Shown: positions 12,610 to 25,199, counted from the first letter of the stretch. The stretch is 64,000 bases of DNA from Marsupella aquatica (GCA_973895155.1 OZ316896.1:558001-622000); one strand, 5' to 3'. The notes: generated by a model from the letters alone, not told the origin. A program made the numbers and translations.

Positions 12610-15364
12610 CTAGTCACCTTTCAGCTCGTCCTTTGGTACACACCCAACATGAAAAGGAGCTAACTCACCCTCTTTCTTAGGATTTTCTGATTTCACTGGT
12701 GCAGCCACAGCTTTGGGAAGTCTTAGGTGATGATAGAGGCGTACTAGGGGTGGCAGTAAGAGATCCGACGGTGAATCCAATGCAGTCATGCGCTTGCAGA
12801 CATTGCAGGGATCAGTAAACAAAGAACGATATGAGTATATCCAGTGCAAAAGATGTTCTAGAGCAGTCGCATGGAAATGCCGTCGAAAGAAATGTAATGC
12901 ATTTACACCTTGTTCCTGTGATGGGCAAGACGTAATTATCAGGTTCCACATTACTCAAGGCACGAACTCGGATTTTCAGGGACAAGCACAAGTTACCAAG
13001 CAAGCACCAAAGCGCAGTTTGAAGGTTCTGATTAGTAGATTTACTTCACGGTCAGAGACACAAGGTGCCAAGAATTTTCTAGCCAAAGAAATGAAAAATT
13101 GAGATGAATCCAATAACGGGGTTGGGACGAGTAGCTTACAGAAATTTTTTGGTGCAGTTTATGTTGAGATACACCCCAAGCATGCACATACCCTCCGAAC
13201 TGATTAAACAGTGAAACGGCCAAACAAGTTCAACATCTTCGGCGATCACAAATCCCTTGACAAAAAGCCTAGAAAGTACAAAAACATTGTACCAGATCTT
13301 AGAATTGTACGAAACATGTGAGGATTGTCTTACCTCATCCGGTGAGAAGACGGCGAGCGCATCTGGGTAAACGGATCCCATTGGATGCAACGAAATAATG
13401 GCCCTCAAAACACCCAATATCGTCACCTCCAAAACTGCGACCTTCTCATTGAGCTTTGGTGTGGACGTGGTGGCAGCAGCACCAGGTGGTGTTGGGGATG
13501 TTCCGGGTTCAAGTTTTACCGGACTGAGAGACTGAGAAGAAAGGGAAGCCAAGGCCTGACTCGGATCAGAAATGACTTTTGACAGATTCATCGATGAAGT
13601 TCGTTTCCCCCATTCCAGACGTACAAAAGGAGTGACGGCCATTCCTGGAGCATCAGATTGTATCGCCCTGAGCACATTGGCTAGTGAAGCATCGTCCAGT
13701 GCCTCTTCAATCCCTGCCCTGCCCCTCTTGGAACCATGATCATCGTCTCCAACAACAGAGAAGAAGCGTTTCTTCTGCTCACCAAATGCTTTCAGAGCCA
13801 ACCTGGTGGGCCAATCATCTGTCATCAGAGGTCCAGTGGAAAATGAATTGAAAGAGCATTTGAAAAGCAACTACACGGGGCAAAGAGTTGGGCATTAATC
13901 ACCTCGTTCGTTCAACTGCTGAGGCAGCAGCTTGCCCTGCGATTTGACGCTTCCAGGCATAAGGTGTTATTAGCCCATCGGGGCAAACAGACGGAGGTTG
14001 CAAGCCCCAAGGTTGATTATCTTCATATCTTTGTTGCGCTCCTCTCAAAATCCCTGAGCTTTCCAACTCTCTTCCTGTGAACCACAAGAAATCATGGCAC
14101 TATATATATAATTCTGCATCACGAAGCCAAAGCAGCCCATGCAGACAACCCAGACGAGGTAACGAAGCAATAGAGAGACCGGTTTTCCACAATTTCCGGA
14201 ACCGCGCCTCACGACACTCATAGCAGACGCCAATTCAAGAGATATGCGACTCCCCAGAACATTCACGACGCGAAGAAAGAGAACGGGATTGATCGGTGCA
14301 TTATTGCAAAGTACCGTGCAAATTTGGAAGAGAAGGAGAAAACAATAATAAGACTACTTGCCCTATTACAACAGGCACGAGGAGCAGATGGCCTCCCTCG
14401 CGCAATCACGCGTAGTGAATGAGAGAAATCAAGGAAAAGTCTAATTGAAGGACAAATTCAAACTGGTTCTACTGCAGGTTATAAGAAAGCGCAAGAATTC
14501 CCGTTCAGTACAATACCATGGAGCTTAGTACTAACGTCTTTCCCTGTCTGATGACAGTGAGTCAATTTTATGATAAGAAACTGCTCGATTAGGAGGCCAA
14601 CCCCTAAAAAAGAACAGACGTACTATAAATGGACCTCCCTACATTTTACGGAGAAAGGATTCACCCATCTCTGGCATTTGGCATTCCGGGCTGTGACTCT
14701 GTCAATCGCACTGCTTCCGGATCAAGTGAAAACAGTAATGCAACTGTGGAAAGAATAGAACCGAACCTACGGTTCGCAGCGCCTCAATGGACAGTTTTGT
14801 TGCCTCTGCTGCTGCGGCGAGGCCATTGGTCGTCTTTTCATCTGGCCCATCACCCGAAAGTCAAAAGTGCTACAGTTTCTCAAAATCGTCCCACATTTAA
14901 AACCCCGTCCAAAAAGATTTCTGGAGGGTACAAGAAGCATGAAAGCACACACATCACGAGAGGAAATTGAAAGACAGCGCTTCCATCAAATTCGAACCCT
15001 AACTTGTAGGCAGCAATTATAAAATAGCTGTTAGGGCCTGAATCTCACCAACATGCTCCCTCCCTCGCCTGACCACAGCAACTTCGAGGGCCTCCAAAAT
15101 AAGGTCAGCTCCCGATCGCACGTCTGCTATAAGGCGATGTGCTTGTCCCAGACCCTCCAAAGCCCTGGATAGTCTCTTAGGAGGAGCTTGTTGGTCCTCA
15201 TCGTGAGGTGCACGCGTGACGACCATGGAGGGCTTGAGAAGGTCGCTACTATTGATGACGCCTCCATCTATGCTATGATCCAAAGCACTGTTGAAAAGAG
15301 GGGAGGCCCGAGGACCGAGGAACCCAGTCGAAGGCGATGAGATAGCTGGGCTTTGATGCTGCAT
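12610..15364 (-). CDS. MED27: Mediator complex subunit 27
   Basis: Nuclear subunit of the Mediator tail/upper module, which links transcription factors to RNA polymerase II. Six exons share a consistent phase: 15049-15364, 14767-14841, 13903-14074, 13334-13802, 13140-13199 and 12610-12915, 465 residues. Plant MED27 signatures run in order: ALEGLGQAHRLIADVRSGAD, LESSGILRG, VCPDGLITPYAWKRQIAGQA, ASAVERTRLALKAFGEQKKR, GVLRAIISLHPMGSVYPDA, FSPDE joined to FGGYVHAWG, then HATALEHLLHWIYSYRSLF and a C-terminal zinc-finger-like DPCNVCKRM ... FHVGC. It is slightly longer than Arabidopsis MED27 (about 430) because of a Ser/Pro/Thr-rich insert near residues 240-300 and an N-terminal extension. A different acceptor giving a read-through of the fourth exon is possible, but it does not match the family as well. 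Identity is secure. Confidence 0.9.
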
Positions 15365-16816
15365 CTCGTGCCCACTCCAACCCTCGAGCTGAGGAACTAC
15401 TGAAAGAAAAGCTAGTACAAAGGAGAGATAGGAGTTCGTGAAACAAGACTCAAGGCGCAGGGATTTGACTATCCATCGTAGCGCTCGGCAGTCTCATCAT
15501 AACGCTGATCCCGACCCCATCTCGATCAATGTGGCCTTTGGCAGACTGCGAAACTATCCACTGCCTCGCGATACCATTTACAATTGTCCCTAACAAAGGA
15601 CCTCCATCATTCGAACACCAATCTGAAAAAAACTGCATCCAATTGTCACAAGTCTCGGAATGAGAGGGGTTCAAATCCGAGGATTCTATACTATAAACAT
15701 CAAACACAATCCAAAATTTCAAATACAATAAGTAAACTGCGCATTCCCCTCATTCAGGCTTCTTCTCTGTTCTTCTCATCCTTGAAGGGTTTGGAGATCT
15801 TTCAATTTCCAACATCTAAACTTCCGAGCATACAAACAAGGGCTTTTCGAGGAATCCTAGACTGGAATTGTCTTGACGGCTACTGATGACATGATTGATT
15901 GGGGGGGTGCCGCTGACGCGGATTTTTCTGAGAAGTTACACATGTCTGAAGGTCTCTTACTGGACCCGTAGAGAGCCATGTTACTGATTGAACCGAAAAG
16001 CAAGTTTGACTGACGGAATCGCAATTTGAGCTGCAATCTAATTGAACAGAAAAATTCGCGTTGGACAACTACGAATTACTGATTTAAACTTAATCAATTC
16101 ATTGAACCGGGACAACTTAAGCTCCTGAAGAATTTAGAAAACTCCACTGAGCTTTCCCTAAGTGGACCTCGAACTACTTCCAAAGGTCAATGCGTGGATT
16201 TGACACGATCTTCAATCACAATTCCACTAACACCAATATACCTCTCAAGTTCCCGCATCGAGAGACAGGGAAAATGATGTATGCTGATTCTATGCACTTA
16301 TGTAGTGTGCAGAGGAAAAACTCAATTCAAAAGGTGGAGCCTCTACGTACAGCTAAATACAAAAGCGTCTCCCAACACAAAGCAAACTTGCACGAAAGAT
16401 TAACTGCATGGAAATTGAGAGGATTAAATCTAGCAGATTTAAACTATTGAAGCTAATAGTCCAGCACGATTCCAAGTCAATGAAGGACAAACAGATCTCT
16501 CCAGTTTGACCACTTCCTTTTGCCCCACGCGAATGCAAATTTCCTGCATGTAACACAGAGAGACGAAGAAACTAACCCCAGAATTTCTCTCCAATTCAGG
16601 CAACAGCGGCAGAATTGGAGAGGAATTTAGGGTTACAAATCACCTACTCAACAGGACGCCTTTTGTGCAGCTGAGTTTTGAGAGTGTAACGCTGGCCGCG
16701 GATAAGAGTTTCCATCCTCATCCCTGCCGAGTATACTCAGCGGCCGCGGCCTTACTTAACTCTGTATTTCGTTAACCCATTTTCAGGACACCATGCCTCA
16801 AGAAACCCAAGTTTTG
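15365..16816. other. upstream of MED27, nothing recognised
   Basis: Probably contains the MED27 promoter in the first few hundred bases. The remaining open frames are short and unlike known proteins. A tRNA box B-like GGTTCAAATCC at about 15668 lacks a partner box A and was not called. Confidence 0.35.
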
Positions 16817-17015
16817 CTCTCACAGGCACGCGAAAAACACGAGTTACCTCGTCTTCATGAAAAGGCATCCAAAATCTTCCTCTCACAAGGCTAGGGCATG
16901 CAAAAACCACGAACTGCCTCTTCTTCATGAAGAAAACATCCTAACTGTTGCTCGCACAAGACTAAGCGCATGCGAAAAACACGGATTACCTCTTCTTCAG
17001 GAAATTCCAGATCTT
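16817..17015. repeat. tandem repeat of 63-71 bp, three copies
   Basis: Copies begin at about 16817, 16880 and 16951 with ct(c)(t/g)cacaag and share a(t)gcaaaaa(c)cacg followed by tgcctcttcttcatga. Because the spacing is close to a multiple of three, the plus strand gives a repeating peptide (CKNHELPLLHE / CEKHGLPLLQE). I see no evidence that it is translated. Confidence 0.7.
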
Positions 17016-17391
17016 CGTTCGGTCTCCCATCCGTCTCCTAGTTGTAAGCGCTTGCCCGCACCTCGTCAATCAGCCTCGACAATCCAATTCCTTTTGCTCA
17101 ACAGCTTATCTTCGGCAGTATACACATTGGGCGCGTTTCTCACTCGCAACAATTGCACTGATCTGATAGTTCTCTCGCTCCTCCTGTCTGCAAAATGCGC
17201 TGAGAAAGTTGATTCTGAGTGTCCCTCTTCCTCGCCAATTGTTGGAATCGACCCAACATTGGAAGCACGAGACGAGGCACAGCACAGGGCACGAGGGTTT
17301 AGGATTTATGGGTACAATTCCAACACAACATTGGATCCATAGTCTCAATATGTAGAGAGTGTAGCGTGGAATAGAAAATCCTCCTTGGATT

Positions 17392-17460
17392 AATCATAAC
17401 GATGAACCTTCAAACTTTGATAAACCCAGTATTTTTTTAACACCCAAAACACTCACCATT
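17392..17460 (+). repeat. direct repeat, left copy, flanking the LINE tail
   Basis: aatcataac ... aacctt ... tttttaacacccaaaacactcaccatt recurs, shortened, at 18730-18776 on the other side of the LINE fragment. The two copies are imperfect, and the left has about 20 extra bases. Confidence 0.5.
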
Positions 17461-17589
17461 ATTTTATTTAAATATTTAAATATATATGATACACTACCTA
17501 TTAAGAACACAAATCAAAAAGCAGCAAACTTGCAGCCAGGAGGCCAAAATCCCAATAAAGGGAGAACACAAGAGGAACTCAAGCCCTAT

Positions 17590-18430
17590 TTATTTTTACC
17601 ACATCCACGCGTCTTCGGTTGGGTCTTCCTCACCCTTGCCTCTTGGGTCAGCCCACTTGCGTCTGTGGTGCGCCCCTTGATGGGCAAGGCATTCACATTC
17701 TCAGGTGCGGTCATGGTAGTGAGAGGACTGCGACACACGACGACATTCGGGACGTGGTGGCGGCCATTGCCCGTGATTCTGGTTACCATGTCATGATGGA
17801 GCAGAGACATGTGTTACCTCCACGGGATGGGGTTTCTGATCGCCGTCGTGCTGATTTGGTATTCTCTCGCGCTGGTGTTCGTGCCCTTGGGGATGTCGTT
17901 GTTGCTGATCCGACTAGTGGGGCCAACGTGGCTTCGGCGGCTCATATACCTGGCCATGCCGCCGCGAGAGCAGCTCGGCTGAAGGAGGAGGCCTATGTTG
18001 TGCGGTACCCCGGGGACCTCTTCTACCCGTTTGCCGTGGAGGTCTTTGGGGCGCTACACCCATCCTTTGACCGTTTTCTTCGCTCTTGCGCAGTTCAGTA
18101 CGTCGAGCGGAGGCCCTATCCCCCTGTGTCGGTCATCACTACATTCTTTAGACAGAGGGTGTCTGTTGCGCTTCAGCGGGCACAGGCGTTCACTATTCTT
18201 CGTAGGGGGGAGACTGTTGGTCTTAGGGCCGCTAGTAGGATTCCTTTGCTTGACCCCCCCATGCAGTTCACACCGGAGCTTTACCAGGCTCTCCAGTTTG
18301 CTGATAGGTAGGCGTTTGGGTTCCTGTCTTTGGGTTTGCTTTTCTTGGCCCCTTGGTGGTTTCCCCCCTTGATTGGGTCTTTTGCCTGTGGGATCATGTC
18401 TCCCGGTTCGGCGCCCTCTGTTTTTTGGCA
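17590..18430 (+). mobile_element. 5'-truncated non-LTR retrotransposon tail (REL endonuclease)
   Basis: An open frame at 17619-18311 encodes the C-terminal part of a retrotransposon polyprotein. First is a small zinc-binding motif (CVCGAPLDGQGIHILRCGHG ... THDD, of the C-x-C ... H ... C type). Then comes a PD-(D/E)XK-like nuclease core: RRADLVF, DVVVADPT and a later lysine before FYPFAVEVFGALHP. This order is typical of R2-like LINEs with a restriction-like endonuclease at the C terminus. The reverse transcriptase is missing, so the copy is 5'-truncated. The frame itself is intact to TAG, and its GC content exceeds that of the flanks, so insertion was probably fairly recent. The 3' end appears to lie near 18430 (ttgatatatattgagtagc), without a poly(A). 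Confidence 0.75.
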
Positions 18431-20879
18431 GTTTGATATATATTGAGTAGCAATGAAAAGTCTTGTAAAACTCCAGAGTCATCAAGGGATATTTGTCTTG
18501 AGATGCATAAACCAACAGCTTCATCCCTCCCCTCCAAAGAATAGTGAATGTCTGAACCATGAACCATCTCTACTGCCACATACACCTGGTGTTTCAAAAA
18601 TGCAGTGAGGAACTAGGTGATAAGGCCTCCCCTCTTCACGGACGACCTCCAAAAAAATTATACAAAAGAAAGTGTTATCCGAATAAGTAACAGGAGAAAA
18701 AGTGATCCAAAACACTCACCATTTACACAAATCATAACCATTAACCTTGGAACTTTTAACACCCAAACACTCACCAGTTCTACAACTCTGTGAAAGTTAT
18801 ATGCGCTTTCCAGTATGAGTTGTATCATGGTTCAGACATTCTCAGATATGTGCATGAGATCATACTGCCGTTAGAATTGGCGCAGTAATAAAAGCTATGA
18901 GCACATAGCACATTGGAAGCACATTGCTAAGGGCTTTGTTAGCTGCAGTTAATGACCCTTAGAACAATGTATAGTCAGATCTGGACCATTGATTTTGGCA
19001 AATAATCAATACAAAAAAATTACAATCTCTGTGTAGCATTCACAAGCCGGTTCACCTGGTAGCAAATGTGCAAAAATTCACACTGGAAGGAAACACTGCA
19101 CTGAAGGATTTACAAAGAATGTTTGTGCAGAATCATTATGTCCACCCAAGGTGGTACCCATCTCAAACTGTAGAAGTCAAACTCAAAACGCAGTGTTGAA
19201 TTTGACAATTAACTGCAGTTCACAAAACCCTCCGTTTCCTTTGGAGTTACCATATCACAGGTCCTCTGATGAATGAGGTCACATCACAATGACATAGTTA
19301 GATATTCATTTGTTTGGTTTATGCTTGGTAACCCAACCTTTCGTGGGCACCATGCTTTGGGATTAAAGCCCATAAGAGCAATTCGTGCATGCTCCTATCA
19401 CAAAAACCCTCCCAAACAAAAATTGTCATGCACCAGTGGTTGTCATTCAGGCACGCTTCTGTCACAAAGCACACAACGGTTGCAACATGGATTAGCAGTC
19501 AACTTGGTGTGTCATGAGGTCATGTGCCAGTGCGACCAGCGCTATGCAGGCAAGCCTGGGAAGATTTCTTTCCTGCCCGCCAAAAATGGTTGATTTGCCT
19601 ATCTGCATTCCTCCCCTGACCAATCTTGAGAACATAGGATACCAGGAACCCATGCAACAGAAACGTTGATGCTCCAGAAAAACTAATCGCCAGGCAGGCT
19701 CTGATATAGGGTAGTGCAGATGCTCTAGTAGGGCGTCTCAAATACACCCATTTTTCTGCTTTGAGTGCGCCCGGGCTTGTTGTGGTTTGGGATAACAATC
19801 ATGATTGATCCGGCACCAATAATGAGATCCAACTAGTCACGCATGGGACCGTAAGAGGCCCCGATTTCACAGTAAACACTACCATTCAATGTTGCATGAG
19901 GCCACTCATTTGTCCGTACCCCAAAAAATAATTGTTCGGTTGTACCTTGTTACCTTGCTCCCGACTGCCTCCCCCCTCCCATGAGGTGCCTGTTTTTGTA
20001 TACATGTGAGACATCCTATTAAGGGTAACTTATGTTGTCCATGACCCAAACCCTAAAACCCCCAAATCCATCTCAATGAGGATATCTAAACCCTAAAATA
20101 CACCTCACCGACAACAAACCCCAAATCACCTTTGGGGTTTGGTGTGTACTTTTCTTTCAGGCTCGAGGCTGCTATGTCGATCTTTCCTGTGAGCTTGGAT
20201 CCCATTCTCCTCTTCTCGTCACATTGTCTCAGGGGAGCCAAGAATGGGCCTTCAACTGTAATGTAGTGCTGGGGTTTAGGGTTTAGCTTTGCGATGACCA
20301 GAGAGACAAGCTATTGCTTGATCGCCTAATGGAAGATGGTCAAGCGCTCACGTAAGGTGCGGGTGAGAAGGAGAAGATGACGATGAAGAATTCGATTCGG
20401 AGGTATAGACGATGGACTTCCGTTCATCCTCCGCACGGTGCGTTCTGGGGTTTAGGGGTGGGGTTGGGTACGTTGTTGTGTGGGGACTAGGTTTCGGTCC
20501 TGGGGCCGTGTGTTTTGTAGGATCCGGATTCGTTGTGGGATTCAGTGTTGAGGTTACGTTGATAGGCATCGGCATTGGCACCTGTCTGTCCTGGAATGGT
20601 GTGCTGCTCTCACTCCCCTTTAGAGATTGAGTTCCGCCACCTCTTACTATTCCCTCAATCTTCACACTTGGGTCAATCTATCAGAAGACAGGTCACTTGA
20701 TCAGCCTACTTCTCTGTTCTTGTCGGTTCCTCCGCTGCGATTCCAGTTTGTGTGCTTCTTGTGTATCAAAGTATGAGCTTAGGAAGTAGCTAGTAATTTG
20801 CAGTATTAAGAGCTGCTATAACTTGTGAAGTTGTATTTATCTTGTTTGTGATCTTCAGCCGTGATCGAGACTGGCAAGG
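18431..20879. other. gene-poor region, nothing recognised
   Basis: No convincing exon. It contains the right-hand direct repeat at 18730-18776 and, at about 20.04-20.29 kb, scattered AAACCCTAA/TTAGGGTTT telo-box motifs of the kind found in plant promoters and interstitially. A 92-codon minus-strand frame at 19520-19798 has a hydrophobic segment but no other support. Confidence 0.35.
18730..18776 (+). repeat. direct repeat, right copy, flanking the LINE tail
   Basis: aatcataac ... aacctt ... ttttaacacccaaacactcacca matches 17392-17460 with gaps. The pair is too long and diverged to be an ordinary LINE target-site duplication. Confidence 0.5.
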
Positions 20880-20952
20880 GAGCTTCTAATGCCACTTCAA
20901 GCTTTGTTTTACCAACCTTGGTCTACATTGTTTGAAGTGGCATTAGAAGCTC
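20880..20952. repeat. 21-bp perfect inverted repeat (hairpin)
   Basis: The left arm at 20880-20900 (gagcttctaatgccacttca + a) is the exact reverse complement of 20932-20952. The loop is 31 nt, and two further G-U pairs can extend the base. The arm length equals that of a plant small RNA, and the fold resembles a short, young MIRNA foldback. No transcription evidence is visible, and perfect pairing could equally come from a foldback duplication. Confidence 0.85.
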
Positions 20953-21539
20953 TTATCAGGGCACTGCGTCTGACGGAGGCATCCAAACTCGTAACTCAAC
21001 TGCCGAGGAGTAAGAACTCCATACTGGAATCTCGGAAAAGGGTTTTGCGAATAATATAGGATGCCCAGAACAAGGCTGTGACTCGTGACGATCTTGTGCT
21101 TCAAATGCGGGCTCTACATTCCAATCAAAAATTTGAGTACCCGCCCAGGGCGCTGTCTCATCCTTTCCTCGTCCCGGAAGAACTCCTGGTAGTAGAGACT
21201 TGTCACCTGCCAGTAAGGCCATGCAGTCACGAAGTCCGTCAGAGGAACCAAAGGAGAACAAGTGATGCTTCAGTGGTGATTCAAAGTATTCTCATAGTTG
21301 GTCGTTTGTCAAGATTTTGCATCTTTATAGTTTTCATCTTCGTGAAAGCATTTTTGGGTCAATCACCGGCATCATTGTAAAGAAGTGGGACAGATGACCT
21401 GCCTCGGACGAAGCTGAAGTTGACAGCTTCAGGGACTGTTGAACAGCTACCTGGTCTTTTTTAATCTCTGTCATGCAGGTGATGTCGCGGTAGATAGACA
21501 ACATTGATCTGTGTCATTGGCAGTGGGAGGAGATAACCA
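20953..21539. other. nothing recognised
   Basis: Overlapping open frames occur on both strands at about 20956-21380, neither with family resemblance. The minus-strand one (PGVLPGRGKDETAPWAGTQI) looks slightly protein-like, but I found no exons to join it to. Confidence 0.3.
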
Positions 21540-22130
21540 ATTTTGGTTGTTATCTGATTGAAAACATTTCCAAACAACTTCTGCTATGTGCACTTAAAAA
21601 AGCAGCATGGCTTTGACTCTCACGAGCCGTGCTGAAGAAATAGTGCCAAATTAAATTGGGGCACCATATCTACGGGTTAGCTTCGATACTACCTCAATGA
21701 TTTGGATGTACCTACAGTCTATCGGAATAAATACAAGATGTCGTTCATATCGAATCCGTAAATCACTTGTCCTTGTTGCTCTCCCATGTCCAAATTACCC
21801 AACTCATTGGGGAACAACTGTGGGGACGAAAAGGAGGACGTAGATACGAAATGAGTTATGATTTGGAGGAGGAGAAACCAAGGTTGCTCAGCATCTGATT
21901 GGCAAGCATTTCCAAACAGCTTCTGTTTTATACGCACTTAAAAAAGCAGCATGGCTTTGACTCTCACGAGCAGTGCTGAAGAAATAGTGCCAAATTAAAT
22001 TGGGGCACCATATCTACGGGTTAGTTTCGATACTGCCTCTGTGATTCGGATGTCCCTACAGTCTGTCGGAATATGTACTAGATGTCGTTGATATCGGATT
22101 CATAATTTACGTTGTGTCCGAATTCCCCAA
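21540..22130. repeat. tandem duplication with 344-bp period
   Basis: A segment containing agcagcatggctttgactct recurs at a spacing of 344 bp (21601 and 21945). Similarity extends from about 21540 to 21800 against 21885 to 22130 and includes gggcaccatatctacgggtt in both. Substitutions throughout date it as not very recent. No reading frame spans both copies. Confidence 0.85.
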
Positions 22131-22367
22131 CTGATTTGGGTAAAACCGTGGTACCGGAAGAAGGATACAATAAATTCTAGACAGAAGTCATCGTCCTGTA
22201 CTGTTGACCAGCGTTTTTTTTAGGGTCCAAAGTTCGCCAAATTCCACCTCCCCAAAAAGCTTTCGCCACTTTTAGCTAAAATTCGCTTGTATTTTTCTCC
22301 CTCGTTAGCTAGTGTCCCACCTAATCACAGGCCCCTTTAGGCTTTAGGCTGAATCTAGGGGTCTGGT

Positions 22368-22660
22368 GAACAATCACATAAGGAATGTTTTGAGCATCTT
22401 TTCCTTCACACACTGAACATTGGCCACTATGGGAAAGGGAGATGTGAGGGTCACGAGAACAATCAAATAGAGAATACTTTGAGCATCTTCTCCTTCCCAC
22501 ACTGAACATTGGCCACTCTCGGGAAAAAGCAAACATTCACCACTCTGGTGAACAAGCAAAACCCTTAAGAAATATGCAACAATCAAATAAGGAATATTTT
22601 GAGACGCTTGTCTTTCACACACTGAACATTAGCCACTCTGGTGAATGAGCAAAACCCTTA
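22368..22660. repeat. three degenerate ~70-bp repeats
   Basis: aacaatcaaata(a)ggaatatttt followed by cacactgaacattggccact occurs at about 22369, 22460 and 22582. Spacing is irregular, and ctctggtgaa(t/c)aagcaaaaccctta is shared by the last two. Confidence 0.7.
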
Positions 22661-25199
22661 TGAGATACGCTGGTGTTGACCCATGTTCCACTTTATCAAA
22701 AAGCTCACGGCGTTCTGTTGTCCTCACAGTAACTCAGGATGGCAAGAGTGGCCCTTTACAGGGAGATGTCCCTTTAATCACAAAATCTGGAATCCATCTC
22801 ATCTAGCTTCTTCAACTTGGTTTCCTATCCAGTAGCACTCATATGGGAAGAATTCCCTTCGAATGTAAAAGCATACTTTGACCATCAAAGTGATCTGGTA
22901 TTCAAGAAATACATCTCCTTGCATTACGTAAAAGTTTAAGTTAAGTATCCAAATTCTCTGTTACTAAAGAAGTCATGCCCATTTCCCTCTATGAAAAGTA
23001 ACTTAAATATCAAAATTTTCTGCTGCTAGATATTATGGCGTATGGCTTCACTTTATGGACAAGGTCATGTTCCATATACCAAGACTGCCCCTCCCTATTC
23101 GTAAGTTCACTCGATGGAGTACAGTCTGTGGGTTAGGTCATGAATGGCAGCATAGTCTAAACACTAAAAAAATGGTCACAAAGGGATTATGGTCTAAGAT
23201 TTCACTCTATTGAGTACACTCTATGTAGAAGGTCATGACTGGCAGACTTCCGCACCAAATTATAGTCTAAATATCCTAAATGGACCAGATATTTAGGCAG
23301 ATTCTCTACCAGGTTCAATCCCGGATTATATTGTGGATCTCCTAAATGGACCAGGCAGTTAGGCCTTACCTCCCAGGTTATATGAACATTGTTTAGAACC
23401 AAACAGGCCTCTTGATGCAAGTATTTTGCTCACATGTGGCCACATGGTTGATTGTGGAGTCCTCCATATCTGCTTATGATCTAGTATTGTCATCTTTAGT
23501 TTTTCTTGTGTTCAATGGTATTTATGATTAAAATGCTTGTTAGGAGCTTGTTTCAATATTTTTCAAAAGCCAAACATTACAATATTGAAGTCCTCTGTCC
23601 TCCTGCACTCATTTATTTTCTTGTCACTTATTTAGCCTCCCATTCATTCGCTTGAAATGTGTACCATATACTATCTTGAACGATCACAAGTGCATACATA
23701 AACCATGTATCAATATAGTACAGTTCTATGTATAGTACGTTTTCATCCTGCATTCTCATTATTTAATCTCCATGTGTTTAGCCTCCTGTTCATTGACTTG
23801 AAATATGTACAAATACTTGTCTTGAACGATCATGTCTGCATAAATCAACCATGTCTTTTGAAAAAACAGAATGTCAATCCAGGATGGACTTTATGAGTAC
23901 CACTGTTGTTGTAGTGTGTGTTATATTGCATTGGAGACAAGGATGCCTGCAAACTTCTCACTGTTGTCCTAAAGAAATGGCTTGCCTATAATCTGATTCA
24001 TGACCTTGCAATGCTAGTGCAACATACACTACTATCAAAACTGAATTCTCAAGGAAGCGATGAAGGGCCTCATGTCTATCATCGAAAAGCACTTTATGAA
24101 GACAAATAAGTGACAAGGAAGGCAATACTTTTGAACCCCCAGTTCCCATATAAAGTACTCCAGGTAACCGGTAGCCTCATTCCACATGCAGTACAATCGT
24201 GTATACCAAAGAGCATGTTGTATATTGGGAAAAAAAATTAGTAACAGTGTCGTCTCTTAGTTTCACCATAGTGGCAGTCTATAGCTCAAAATGTAAATCC
24301 CCATTGACATCTTTGTTCATCATGTCCTACTTACCAAAAATCATCTATCAGGTTCAAGGGTCCTATGATGGGAAGTGAGTGGGAGAGCCTCTAGGATAGG
24401 TCTGCTCATCTAAGCAAAATCCTCTTAAAATCTAAGCAGAATCAATTTTGGAGAGATTGCAATGTATAGTGTTTTATGTCACAGTTTGTGTGCACAAGAA
24501 ACCTAACATTGTTTCTGTTCATAAATATCAACGAGTTGCAAAATATATAGTTTAATTAGTGATTTAAGTTTGTAGTATTGGGTTTGCAGACTTGAGTTCT
24601 TGATGTGATTTGTATAATCATTTGAATTATACAAGAGGAAGGATTCAATCCACAAGTGAACTAACTCTAAATAGTAGATTTGTTAGAAACAAACTAAGCT
24701 GAAAGTCCAAAAGTGAACTGTGGTTGCTGTTACTTGTCAAGCAATCAGGATGCTCAATCTTTAAAACATGTGTTTTGTTGCAATATGTAGCTCATGGAAT
24801 GAGTTAAGATTTCAAATTGATGTTGAGCTGCAAGTAAAGTTGCAAAATGGCAGCCATGGCAATTCCAATTGTACAATGTGGCTACTAGTCTTAGTAGCAA
24901 TTTACCAGTTTGAGAGATTTCTTCAGTGAGGCTTCACTATTATTGAAATAAATCAATGAAGTGTCACTCAATGTATATGACTGCAGGATTTGAGTCAAAA
25001 CTGTTGTTATAATTACAAATGATCATTTCCTTCTCAAATAACCCTTCTCAAGTTATTTTTCCGACCCATTTGTGGATGGGCTGCAGGTCGCATTCAGCTC
25101 ATTAAGTTGAGACGTCAATCTTTCATGCTTAAATTTGAGGATGCAACTTTGTGTTGTAGGACCAACATGAACATATTTGTACCGGTCTTCATGAAACTT
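22661..25199. other. intergenic, AT-rich, nothing recognised
   Basis: No exon, RNA gene or clear mobile element seen. The last 100 bases are the 3' region of the GST gene. Confidence 0.4.

Noticed and set aside
13200-13333. Read-through of MED27 exon 4 as coding (VRQSSHVSYNSK...)
   Set aside because: Plant MED27 continues FSPDE-GG-Y-x-HA. Splicing 13334 to 13199 gives exactly that and keeps phase 0 into the next exon.
15655-15690. tRNA-like box B (GGTTCAAATCC)
   Set aside because: No box A or acceptor-stem complement at the right distance; not a tRNA or SINE.
20040-20290. CCCTAAA/TTAGGGTTT motifs as a telomere relic
   Set aside because: They are scattered single or double units, not an array; such telo-boxes are common in plant promoters.
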